12,352 nucleotides of DNA, taken from NCBI GenBank assembly GCA_937874345.1, contig CALNBT010000033.1, forward strand, positions 1 through 12,352, given 5' to 3'. Position 1 is the first letter of the stretch. The number at the start of each line of letters is the position of its first letter. Positions 1 to 5,890 of this stretch are shown piece after piece. The stretch is from an uncultured Prevotella sp. GTDB taxonomy: Bacteria > Bacteroidota > Bacteroidia > Bacteroidales > Bacteroidaceae. The notes under the pieces were generated by a model. It was not told the DNA's origin. It ran no database searches and saw nothing but the letters and a program-made list of their open reading frames with translations. A program made the translations under genes and the position numbers.

Positions 1-584
1 TTAGCTTCTTGTTCTATCTGTTGTAGTATCAGATTGAGTTGTTGTGGCACGTCAGCTATTCCGTCGTTGACAATTTCGAGATCGCTCTTGCTGATGATTT
101 CTTCTTGAGGCATCTGCTTGGCAATCCATTCCATCGCCTTTTCACGAGTAATATGGTCTCGGTTCATAATGCGTTCAATCCGTATTCCCATGGGAGCTGT
201 GACGCACACAACCTTATGAGGGCGGATGAGTCTGTCGAAATGAGATTCGAACAATATCGCGCTCTCAAGCCATTGGTAGGGTGATTGGAAAAAATCGAGT
301 GCTACAGCTGGATGGACAATGGCATTGACTGCCTGCTTGTTGGATTCTGATGCCAACAGAAATTTGGCGAGGATAGCCTTTTGCAGTACGTTGTCTTTAT
401 AGACGTCATCACCAACAAGCTGTTTAAGCGCTGATTGCAGCGTCCTGTCTGATGCCATCAGTCGCTTGGCCGAATCATCGCAATCGTATACACCGATGCC
501 CTTGTCTGCCAGGAGCTTTGAGAGGTAGCTTTTTCCGGACCCAATGCCACCAGTGATGGCAATAATCATCTTGCTTTCAATCAT
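1..584 (-). CDS. coaE: Dephospho-CoA kinase, 3' end cut by window edge
   Basis: Catalyses the last step of coenzyme A synthesis, ATP-dependent phosphorylation of the 3'-hydroxyl of dephospho-CoA, in the cytoplasm. I translated the frame by hand from ATG 584: Walker A GGIGSGKS at residues 12-19, YDCDDSAK at 33-40 (the family's acidic D-x-D region), IVHPAV at 89-94 and an ILFESHFD segment near 130, all in the order expected for CoaE. About 194 codons are visible and the family is near 200 residues, so only a few residues are missing. The TTA at bases 1-3 is out of frame and is not the stop; the reading frame ends on a partial codon AA. An internal ATG at 569 gives MIIAITGG, an equally typical CoaE start, so the true start could be either. 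It begins 13 bp after the ybbR stop and is probably cotranscribed with it. Confidence 0.93.
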   Translation of the reverse strand, partial: MIESKMIIAITGGIGSGKSYLSKLLADKGIGVYDCDDSAKRLMASDRTLQSALKQLVGDDVYKDNVLQKAILAKFLLASESNKQAVNAIVHPAVALDFFQSPYQWLESAILFESHFDRLIRPHKVVCVTAPMGIRIERIMNRDHITREKAMEWIAKQMPQEEIISKSDLEIVNDGIADVPQQLNLILQQIEQEA

Positions 585-597
585 GGTCAGATCCAAG

Positions 598-1593
598 TTA
601 TCGCGTTTCTCCATTCTGTTCAATCACGTAGTCTACCTGATTGATTTCTAAACGAGCCTGTCTTGCTTCAGACGGTGCAGACTGAAGCCGTAAGGTACAT
701 TTAGCAGATGGATTTTTACTTAGCTCCAAAAAGTCGACCACAACCTTAAACTGACGTTCGTTGATCATTTTGTACATCTCGGCTCCCACATTAAAGAGTA
801 CTTTTACACGTGCCGGGAAGGTGCGTACGGTTTTGTTGGATGGCGTGTTGATGGCTACGATGGGTACTTCAATCGATTCTTCTATCAGGATGTCGGGCGA
901 CAATCGCAGGGTAACCTTGTTAGGTACAGTCTTAATGCCAACAGTCTTTTTTAACTTTGCCTGTTTGGTAATCGTTTCCCTGAAATCTACAATCCGCAGC
1001 CGTTCCGTATCAATATGAGTGATGGTGTCGAGGACTTCCTTTTGTGCATACACGGTAACCTTTTGTGGATTGATATCGATCGTCGACAGATAAAAACTCT
1101 CTGCAGGCTTGAATATTCCATTCAGTCTGACAGGCACCTGCTTTGACTCTCCATAATTGAAATAAAAAAAGAGGTTGTCGGGTTTGATAGCCGTAATTTT
1201 GGAAGAGCCAGATAAACGTTGATAAAGAATGTTTTGGACGTCGTTTAGAGGAACGTTGCCTTTTCCTGTTTCTTGATTGGCATAGGTAGAGAAGTTTAGA
1301 TTGATACTCCTGAACCGATTGCTGTTCATATAGGTTAGAAAAGCAAATCCTTTATCGCGAATGGTCGCCTTTACAGTATCAACCATCTCTGTTGTGATGA
1401 TGGCATTTTGGGGTATGTTGACGATGTGGATGGGCACTTCAATCTCTTTCTCATACGTTTCATCGAGCGTCATGGACAACCAGAATGACGCGCTGAGTAT
1501 AAAGAAAAATAAAAATATCAGAAACTCCTTATTGATAGACCAAAATAAGAACTTCCTGATGTGTTTGAAATTGCGTTTGATATCCGTATGCAT
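598..1593 (-). CDS. ybbR: YbbR-domain membrane-anchored protein
   Basis: 331 residues. A basic N-terminus (residues 1-22) is followed by one hydrophobic segment at about 23-42, so the protein is probably anchored in the inner membrane with the remainder outside the cytoplasm. The rest looks like tandem beta-rich YbbR repeats; the recurring E/Q-VP-I/V motif opens units near residues 52 (EVPIHIVN), 153 (QVPVRLNG) and 243 (EVPIVAIN). Family knowledge: in Firmicutes the YbbR protein CdaR modulates the diadenylate cyclase CdaA, but no cyclase gene is adjacent here, so that role is not supported. Lying between yajC and coaE is, as I recall it, a common Bacteroidota arrangement. No Shine-Dalgarno sequence is obvious before ATG 1593. 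Family assignment is fairly sure; exact function is unknown. Confidence 0.8.
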   Translation of the reverse strand: MHTDIKRNFKHIRKFLFWSINKEFLIFLFFFILSASFWLSMTLDETYEKEIEVPIHIVNIPQNAIITTEMVDTVKATIRDKGFAFLTYMNSNRFRSINLNFSTYANQETGKGNVPLNDVQNILYQRLSGSSKITAIKPDNLFFYFNYGESKQVPVRLNGIFKPAESFYLSTIDINPQKVTVYAQKEVLDTITHIDTERLRIVDFRETITKQAKLKKTVGIKTVPNKVTLRLSPDILIEESIEVPIVAINTPSNKTVRTFPARVKVLFNVGAEMYKMINERQFKVVVDFLELSKNPSAKCTLRLQSAPSEARQARLEINQVDYVIEQNGETR

Positions 1594-1773
1594 TCGCCAA
1601 TGGTTTTACAGGTATGGGATAAAGCGATGGAAGCCAGTTGTTTTGTTGACCACCAAAGAGAAAGAATAGAGGCGACAACTTACCGACACAAAGGTCAATG
1701 AGCAAAGCTCTGTACAGATGTCGCCTTCTTCCATATGACTGTTTCACCACCCATGTATGTGAAACGGGTTTAC
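1594..1773. other. Structured 180-bp gap between yajC and ybbR
   Basis: An unusually long gap inside an otherwise tight minus-strand cluster (neighbouring gaps are 13 and 30 bp). It holds several inverted repeats: AGGCGACA (1670-1677) with TGTCGCCT (1719-1726), 8 bp perfect; GAGC-AAA-GCTC (1700-1710) inside that loop; a 10-bp palindrome TCTGTACAGA (1709-1718); and GTTTCAC (1741-1747) with GTGAAAC (1759-1765). No T-tract follows any of them on the minus strand, so they do not look like terminators, and I find no TAnnTTTG promoter on the minus strand. It may be a processed or regulatory RNA segment of the operon transcript. Confidence 0.45.
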
Positions 1774-2091
1774 TTATGCGTTGGTTCCCTGTGAAGCGGC
1801 ATCAGCAAAAAGATAGTTCTTGTCTACCTGAATGACAACACCTCTGGAGATTTCAACATCCACTTTGTTGCTCGTTAGATCAATGTGCTTTACAGTTCCG
1901 TAAATACCGCCACTAACAATGACCTTAGCGCCATCTTGCAGAGAGTTTTGGAACTTGCGAATCTCTTTTTGCTTTTTTTGTTGTGGACGAATCATGAAAA
2001 ACCACATGACGACCAACAAGAGGACCATGAAAACCAACATGCCGGTTCCGTCCATTGCACCTGCCTGAGCAGCTAATAATAATAAATTCAT
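1774..2091 (-). CDS. yajC: Sec translocon accessory subunit YajC
   Basis: 105 residues, the usual size for YajC. A short N-terminus precedes a single hydrophobic transmembrane segment at about 17-34, followed directly by the family hallmark MIRPQQKKQKE (33-43). A small soluble beta domain follows (about 50-95) with the typical G-x-KV-x-SGG-x-G-TV pattern (DGAKVIVSGGIYGTVKHI, 53-70). It acts in the inner membrane with SecDF and YidC as an accessory to SecYEG. The start is 30 bp after the nusB stop, preceded by an A-rich stretch (AAAATAGAAA) rather than a Shine-Dalgarno sequence, as is usual in Bacteroidota. secDF itself is not in the window. Confidence 0.95.
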   Translation of the reverse strand: MNLLLLAAQAGAMDGTGMLVFMVLLLVVMWFFMIRPQQKKQKEIRKFQNSLQDGAKVIVSGGIYGTVKHIDLTSNKVDVEISRGVVIQVDKNYLFADAASQGTNA

Positions 2092-2121
2092 TTTCTATTT
2101 TTATAATTGTTAATTTCTATC

Positions 2122-3105
2122 TCATTCATTCGTTTCTTCTGGAAACTTCGACTTCTCTGCCGGTTTCTTGAAAGGTTCGGGTAATGTCTTGAACAGTATT
2201 CCCGAGTTGACCAAATGGCGTGCAATGGCATCGAGCATTCCATTGATGTAGCTACCGCTCTTCGGTGTGCTGTATAACTTTGCCAAGTTGACGTACTCGT
2301 TGATGGTTACCGAAATCGGGATGTTTTGGAAATTCAGCATCTCGGCAATGGCAATCTGCATGATCACTACGTCCATGTAAGCCAGGCGAGAATAGTCCCA
2401 GTTGCGACTGGTCACGCTCATGTAACCTTGATAGTTCTCTGCATTAAGAATGGTCGCTCTGAAGAGTTTGATAGCAAAGTCGCGATCTTCCTCGTCTTTA
2501 TATTCAGGTAATAAGTCTTGATTGGCTTTCTTTGCCGGGTCGAAGCGTTTGATGGTCTTCAGTACAAAGGTGTCTACAACTTCTCTGTCATCATTCCAAT
2601 AAAGACTTTTCTCTTCAAGCAGCGCATCTATTTCTACATTCTCCTGAATCAGTTGCTTATACAGCCTTCGCCATAGCTCACGATCAGCCTCGTATGAATC
2701 CTCTTCATCTGCCATATAGCTTTGGTAAGCCTCAGACTGTTCGATTTGATTGCATAACTTTCTGATAAATTCGATATCATTATCCCACGACAAGTGCTGA
2801 TGGTCTACAAATTCATTGAGCATCTTGTTCTCTTCCAGTTGAACCGCAAAACGGTTGTTGATAAACTTCTGTGAAAGCATTTCAGTTCCTTCGCGTTCGG
2901 CTTTCTGTGCAGCAATGGTATTTCTGTGACGTTCTTCACGAGTGATGACTACGATCAACAGCAGCAGGTAATTATACAAATCATACGCTTTAGAAAGGCT
3001 GAAAAGTAATTCTTTTTCGGCATTATCCATATTCTTGTTACCATTCTGGTAATAGGCGTAGGTTAACTGGACTATATTGATCCTTATCAATTCACGATTA
3101 ATCAT
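2122..3105 (-). CDS. nusB: Transcription antitermination factor NusB, long Bacteroidota form
   Basis: 327 residues, more than twice E. coli NusB (139). The C-terminal part is a recognisable NusB fold: NWDYSRLAYMDVVIMQIAIAE (235-255), IPISVTINEYVNLAKLYSTPKSG (262-284) and SYINGMLDAIARHL (285-298) correspond to the conserved RNA/NusE-binding helices. The N-terminus MINRELIRINIVQLTYAYYQ (1-20) resembles NusB's first helix, so the extra material (about 25-205, acidic, helical, several Trp/Tyr) seems to be inserted within or before the core rather than simply appended. A Lys/Glu-rich tail follows residue 310. NusB with NusE (S10) binds boxA and supports rRNA antitermination. A promoter lies just upstream and yajC follows 30 bp later. 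I believe the long form is normal for Bacteroidota. Confidence 0.93.
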   Translation of the reverse strand: MINRELIRINIVQLTYAYYQNGNKNMDNAEKELLFSLSKAYDLYNYLLLLIVVITREERHRNTIAAQKAEREGTEMLSQKFINNRFAVQLEENKMLNEFVDHQHLSWDNDIEFIRKLCNQIEQSEAYQSYMADEEDSYEADRELWRRLYKQLIQENVEIDALLEEKSLYWNDDREVVDTFVLKTIKRFDPAKKANQDLLPEYKDEEDRDFAIKLFRATILNAENYQGYMSVTSRNWDYSRLAYMDVVIMQIAIAEMLNFQNIPISVTINEYVNLAKLYSTPKSGSYINGMLDAIARHLVNSGILFKTLPEPFKKPAEKSKFPEETNE

Positions 3106-3141
3106 TCTCTAATAATTTGTGTTTGGAACTGTTTAATGTTG

Positions 3142-3173
3142 CAAATGTAGAGATTTTCTCATTAATATGCAAA
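3142..3173 (-). promoter_or_regulatory. Bacteroidota-type promoter for nusB cluster
   Basis: On the minus strand, TTTG (plus-strand CAAA, 3170-3173) is followed by exactly 20 nt and then TACATTTG (plus-strand 3142-3149). This matches the known Bacteroidota primary sigma consensus, TTTG centred at -33 and TAnnTTTG centred at -7. Predicted transcription start is near 3138, giving a leader of about 33 nt before the nusB ATG at 3105. Confidence 0.78.
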
Positions 3174-3208
3174 CAATCCAGGGACAGAAGGCTATTTTTT
3201 ATAGAAAC

Positions 3209-3240
3209 TTTGCATAATTCAAATTTATCTTGTAACTTTG
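3209..3240 (+). promoter_or_regulatory. Bacteroidota-type promoter for rplY
   Basis: TTTG at 3209-3212, a 20-nt spacer, then TAACTTTG at 3233-3240, a full match to the Bacteroidota -33/-7 consensus with the same spacing as the divergent nusB promoter. Predicted start is near 3244. The two -33 elements lie back to back, 35 bp apart, so the promoters do not overlap but could share an upstream region. Confidence 0.82.
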
Positions 3241-3243
3241 CAG

Positions 3244-3393
3244 CGCTTTTTGAGCACATCAGCGACTTTGAGCTTTTTGGGATAGGTTTTACGCCTGTTT
3301 TTCCCATTGAGGCGATTGACAGGAACTCTCCTGTGTCTCTGTGTGATGGCGAATTAAGGCAAAATATTCAAACTTAATTTAGAGTAACACATT
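3244..3393 (+). promoter_or_regulatory. Long 5' leader of rplY with repeats and hairpins
   Basis: From the predicted start the leader is about 150 nt, long for one ribosomal protein gene. It opens with a near-perfect direct repeat, CAGCGCTTTTTGAGC (3241-3255) and CAGCGACTTTGAGC (3260-3273). It then has two simple stems: CGCCT (3292-3296) with AGGCG (3310-3314), and ACAGGA (3319-3324) with TCCTGT (3329-3334) around a 4-nt loop. No start codon in this stretch opens a convincing frame. A structured leader before an r-protein gene suggests autogenous control, which is inference; I do not recognise a named leader family. Confidence 0.45.
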
Positions 3394-4014
3394 ATGAAAG
3401 AGATTAATGTTACAGGTCAGAAGCGTACAGACCTTGGAAAGAAAGCTTCTAAGCAATTGAGAAAAGAGGGTTTGATTCCTTGTAACCTTTATGGTGAAGC
3501 ACAGGAAAACGGTAAACCAGTGGCTATGGCATTCACTTCGGCCATGACAGAACTGAGAAAAATTGTTTACACACCGCACATTTATGTTATCAATTTGACC
3601 ATTGATGGCGAGAGCCACACGGCTATTTTGAAAGAAATGCAGTTTCATCCAGTAACAGACGCTTTGTTGCACGTTGACTTCCTCGAAGTAAACGACAAGA
3701 AGCCTATCACTATTGGTATCCCTGTGAACTTGGTCGGCTTGGCTCAAGGTGTTCGCGATGGTGGTCGTATGAATCTTTCTATCCGTAAGATTAACGTAAC
3801 GGCACCATATCAGGTAATTCCAGAGCATCTTGATATTGATGTTACGAAGATGAGAATCGGAAAAAGCATCAAAGTTGGACAATTGAATTTTGAAGGACTT
3901 CAGATGGCTACAAGCAAGGATGTTGTTGTTTGCTCTATCAAGATGACGCGTTCGGCTAACGTGAGCGCTGTTACATCTACTGGTGAAGATGATGAAGAAG
4001 CAGCTGCTGAATAA
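3394..4014 (+). CDS. rplY: Large-subunit ribosomal protein bL25, Ctc type
   Basis: 206 residues: the long Ctc/TL5 form rather than the 94-residue E. coli L25. The N-terminal 5S rRNA-binding domain spans about 1-98, with the family signatures QLRKEGLIPCNLYG (21-34) and KEMQFHPVTDALLHVDFLEV (80-99). A C-terminal beta domain runs from about 100 to 185 (IPVNLVGLAQGVRDGG near 109-124), and the protein ends in an acidic tail (EDDEEAAAE). It binds 5S rRNA in the central protuberance of the 50S subunit; in Bacillus Ctc is a general stress protein. It has its own promoter and a long leader, and pth follows 37 bp downstream without an intervening intergenic terminator, so cotranscription with pth is likely. 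Confidence 0.95.
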   Translation: MKEINVTGQKRTDLGKKASKQLRKEGLIPCNLYGEAQENGKPVAMAFTSAMTELRKIVYTPHIYVINLTIDGESHTAILKEMQFHPVTDALLHVDFLEVNDKKPITIGIPVNLVGLAQGVRDGGRMNLSIRKINVTAPYQVIPEHLDIDVTKMRIGKSIKVGQLNFEGLQMATSKDVVVCSIKMTRSANVSAVTSTGEDDEEAAAE

Positions 4015-4051
4015 ACAGTATCTGCAAAGCGTGATCCAAACAAATTGATGG

Positions 4052-4627
4052 ATGGAAAAATACTTGATTTGTGGGCTGGGCAATCCAGGTGCTGAATACA
4101 GCGAGACCAGACACAACACAGGATTCATGGTATTGGACGCTTTTGCTAAAGCGTCCAATATCGTTTTTGAGGACAAGCGTTATGGTTTTGTGGCCGAAAC
4201 ATCCTTGAAAGGAAGAAAAATCGTGCTGTTGAAACCGACAACGTTTATGAATCTTAGTGGTAATGCTGTGCGGTATTGGCTGACGAAAGAGAATATTGAC
4301 CAACAGCATCTGCTTGTTGTATCAGATGATGTAGCTTTGCCCGTTGGAGAGTTTCGACTCAAAGGAAGTGGAAGCAATGGCGGGCACAATGGCTTAGGGC
4401 ATATCCAGCAGTTGATAGGGCAAAACTATTCACGCCTACGAATGGGTATTGGTAATAATTATCCTACCGGTGGACAGGTAAACTGGGTGTTGGGTCATTA
4501 TTCTGACGAAGAGATGAAACTGCTCCAACCGGCTATCGATACTGCTGTTGAAATCATGAAGAGCTTTGTGTTGGCAGGTATTGATATCACGATGAACCAA
4601 TATAATCAGTTGGGCAAGAAAAAATAA
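4052..4627 (+). CDS. pth: Peptidyl-tRNA hydrolase
   Basis: 191 residues, typical length. Cleaves the ester bond of peptidyl-tRNAs released prematurely from the ribosome, recycling tRNA. Active-site features are all visible: GLGNPG (8-13) with Asn11, RHNTGF (20-25) with catalytic His21, PTTFMNLSG (62-70) with Asn67, SDDVALP (91-97) with Asp92, and GSNGGHNGL (107-115) with Asn113, matching E. coli Asn10, His20, Asn68, Asp93 and Asn114. The start at 4052 gives the standard MEKYLICGLGNPG N-terminus; another ATG at 4048 is out of frame. The rplY-pth pairing is a well-known arrangement. The stop overlaps the next start (TAATG). Odd feature: a perfect 13-bp hairpin plus T-tract lies within codons 27-39. 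Confidence 0.97.
   Translation: MEKYLICGLGNPGAEYSETRHNTGFMVLDAFAKASNIVFEDKRYGFVAETSLKGRKIVLLKPTTFMNLSGNAVRYWLTKENIDQQHLLVVSDDVALPVGEFRLKGSGSNGGHNGLGHIQQLIGQNYSRLRMGIGNNYPTGGQVNWVLGHYSDEEMKLLQPAIDTAVEIMKSFVLAGIDITMNQYNQLGKKK
4131..4168 (+). terminator. Terminator-like hairpin inside pth
   Basis: TATTGGACGCTTT (4131-4143) pairs perfectly with AAAGCGTCCAATA (4148-4160) around the 4-nt loop TGCT; G-C and G-U pairs can extend the base to 4127/4164. After TCG comes TTTTT (4164-4168). The architecture is that of an intrinsic terminator on the plus strand, only about 80 nt into the pth reading frame. It encodes DAFAKASNI without disturbing the protein. It might end part of the rplY transcripts or be an RNA processing or pausing site; it could also be a coincidence of codons. 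Confidence 0.5.
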
Positions 4628-5103
4628 TGGTGATGAACGACGATCAACATATTCAAAACGACATTCCAGCCTTGCGGATAAAGGCTGCTGCTACTGCTCG
4701 TATTGACAAATGGTTGTGGGCTGCCCGCATTTTTAAAACGCGCACTGTGGCTTCTGATGCCTGTAAAAACAACCGCATCAGTGTGAATGGAATTAGTGTG
4801 AAACCTAGCCATATGATTAAAGCTGGAGACCACGTGGCAGTGAAGAAATCGCCTATCACCTATACCTTTAAAGTGTTGATGTGTATAGAGCAGCGCATTG
4901 GTGCGAAATTTGTTCCGCAGATTTACCAAAATGTAACCGATCCTAAACAGTACGAACTGTTGGAGATGAGTCGTATCAGCGGATTTGTTGATCGTGCGCG
5001 AGGAACGGGTCGCCCAACAAAGAAAGAACGACGCAGTCTGGATAATTTCTCTGATCTGGCACTGTTTGGTTTGGATGACGATTGGGATGGCCATGAAGAA
5101 TAA
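4627..5103 (+). CDS. hslR: Hsp15-like S4-domain RNA-binding protein
   Basis: 158 residues. An S4 RNA-binding domain occupies about 25-70, beginning with ARIDKWLWAARIFKTRT (24-40) and including ISVNG (51-55) and the KAGDHV turn (65-70). The C-terminal half carries the Hsp15-type basic segment ARGTGRPTKKERR (124-136) and an acidic end. Family knowledge: Hsp15 binds 50S subunits that carry a stranded nascent chain with tRNA and helps recycle them, which fits with peptidyl-tRNA hydrolase encoded next door. The ATG shares its first base with the pth stop codon (TAATG), suggesting translational coupling; a second ATG at 4633 is possible. The first 24 residues before the S4 fold are not conserved-looking. 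Confidence 0.88.
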   Translation: MVMNDDQHIQNDIPALRIKAAATARIDKWLWAARIFKTRTVASDACKNNRISVNGISVKPSHMIKAGDHVAVKKSPITYTFKVLMCIEQRIGAKFVPQIYQNVTDPKQYELLEMSRISGFVDRARGTGRPTKKERRSLDNFSDLALFGLDDDWDGHEE

Positions 5104-5258
5104 ACGACAAATAGCCCCCGACTGCTCATCAGGTGGAGCGTTGAAGCCCATTAGTTCACCTGTCAATAAAGAAATAACATTATAACATTCATTCAAATCC
5201 TTCATATCAGGGTCTCCCTCCCAGTGAGGGGCTGAAGAAGGTTCTCTTTTTTTATATT
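5104..5258. other. Gap before purN with attenuator-like pairing
   Basis: 155 bp without an assigned gene and without a TAnnTTTG promoter on the plus strand. CAGGTG (5130-5135) pairs with CACCTG (5157-5162). Nearer purN, CCCTC (5216-5220) pairs with GAGGG (5226-5230); the same GAGGG can instead pair, with two G-U pairs, with TTCTC (5242-5246), which leads straight into seven T's (5247-5253) five bases before the purN ATG. The two pairings exclude each other, as in an attenuator. The stretch is also open in frames on both strands: a 30-codon plus-strand frame starts at ATG 5093, and a minus-strand frame is open from about 5254 leftwards. None of these is recognised. Confidence 0.35.
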
Positions 5259-5834
5259 ATGCGCCATCTTGCCATTTTTGTTTCGGGTAGCGGAACGAAC
5301 TGCGAAAACATCATTCGCTATTTTAAAGACTCAGATCAAGTGAAAATAGAATTGGTTTTGAGTAATCGATCCGATGCATACGCTTTGGTAAGGTCTGAGC
5401 GCTTGAAGATCCCAACGAAGGTAGTACCTAAGGCTCAGTTCAATGATGAGCAAACATTGTTGCCTTTGCTGTCTGATTATAACATCGATTTCATTGTCTT
5501 GGCAGGATTCTTACTCATGATACCCGATTTTCTCATTCATGCTTTTGAGGGTAGGATGATTAATCTACATCCAGCTTTGCTACCTAAGTTTGGTGGCAAA
5601 GGCATGTATGGCCATCATGTTCATGAGGCTGTGAAGGCTGCAGGTGAGGCCGAAACGGGCTTTACGGTCCATTGGGTTAGCAGCGTATGCGATGGAGGAG
5701 AGATGATTGCCCAATATCGCACACCATTGCTTCCTACCGACACGGCAGACGATATTGCAGAGAAAGAACATGTTCTCGAGATGAAATATTTTCCCGAGGT
5801 TGTTGAGCAAGTAATCAAAGGCCTTGGTCAATAA
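5259..5834 (+). CDS. purN: Phosphoribosylglycinamide formyltransferase (GART)
   Basis: 191 residues, close to the E. coli enzyme (212). Transfers a formyl group from 10-formyltetrahydrofolate to glycinamide ribonucleotide in de novo purine synthesis (third step), in the cytoplasm. Seen in the sequence: the phosphate-binding loop VSGSGTN (8-14), the central VLAGFLLMIP (80-89), INLHPALLPKFGGKGMYG (101-118) with catalytic Asn102 and His104, and ETGFTVHWVSSVCDGG (132-147) with catalytic Asp145, equivalent to E. coli Asn106, His108 and Asp144. Transcription could start upstream with rplY-pth-hslR or in the gap before it; no promoter is evident there. A T-rich stretch replaces any ribosome binding site. 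An intrinsic terminator follows the stop codon. Confidence 0.96.
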   Translation: MRHLAIFVSGSGTNCENIIRYFKDSDQVKIELVLSNRSDAYALVRSERLKIPTKVVPKAQFNDEQTLLPLLSDYNIDFIVLAGFLLMIPDFLIHAFEGRMINLHPALLPKFGGKGMYGHHVHEAVKAAGEAETGFTVHWVSSVCDGGEMIAQYRTPLLPTDTADDIAEKEHVLEMKYFPEVVEQVIKGLGQ

Positions 5835-5854
5835 TATTTTTAAGATAAATCATA

Positions 5855-5890
5855 TGAGGGGCTATTCGTACAGAATAGCCCCTTTCCTTT
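5855..5890 (+). terminator. Intrinsic terminator after purN
   Basis: AGGGGCTATTC (5857-5867) and GAATAGCCCCT (5873-5883) form a perfect 11-bp stem with a 5-nt loop, followed by TTCCTTT on the plus strand. It lies between convergent genes, 22 bp after the purN stop and just before the stop of the minus-strand barrel gene. In the minus direction no T-run follows immediately, so it serves that gene less well. Confidence 0.85.

Noticed and set aside
1..3. TTA at the window edge read as a coaE stop codon
   Set aside because: It is out of frame with the coaE reading frame (starts at 584); the frame runs off the window with a partial codon.
1529..1750. 73-codon minus-strand frame spanning the yajC-ybbR gap
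   Set aside because: It overlaps the ybbR N-terminus in another frame and the composition shows no domain; the gap is better explained by inverted repeats.
3379..4176. 265-codon minus-strand open frame opposite rplY and the start of pth
   Set aside because: It is antisense to two clearly conserved genes, has no recognisable domain and a Cys/His/Ser-rich composition typical of shadow frames.
4606..5205. 199-codon minus-strand frame opposite hslR
   Set aside because: Antisense to a conserved gene. Only its first part in the gap looks coding-like, and that is reported as a finding, not as a gene.
5104..5258. A known folate or purine riboswitch before purN
   Set aside because: The gap shows only short stems and I recognise no conserved aptamer sequence.
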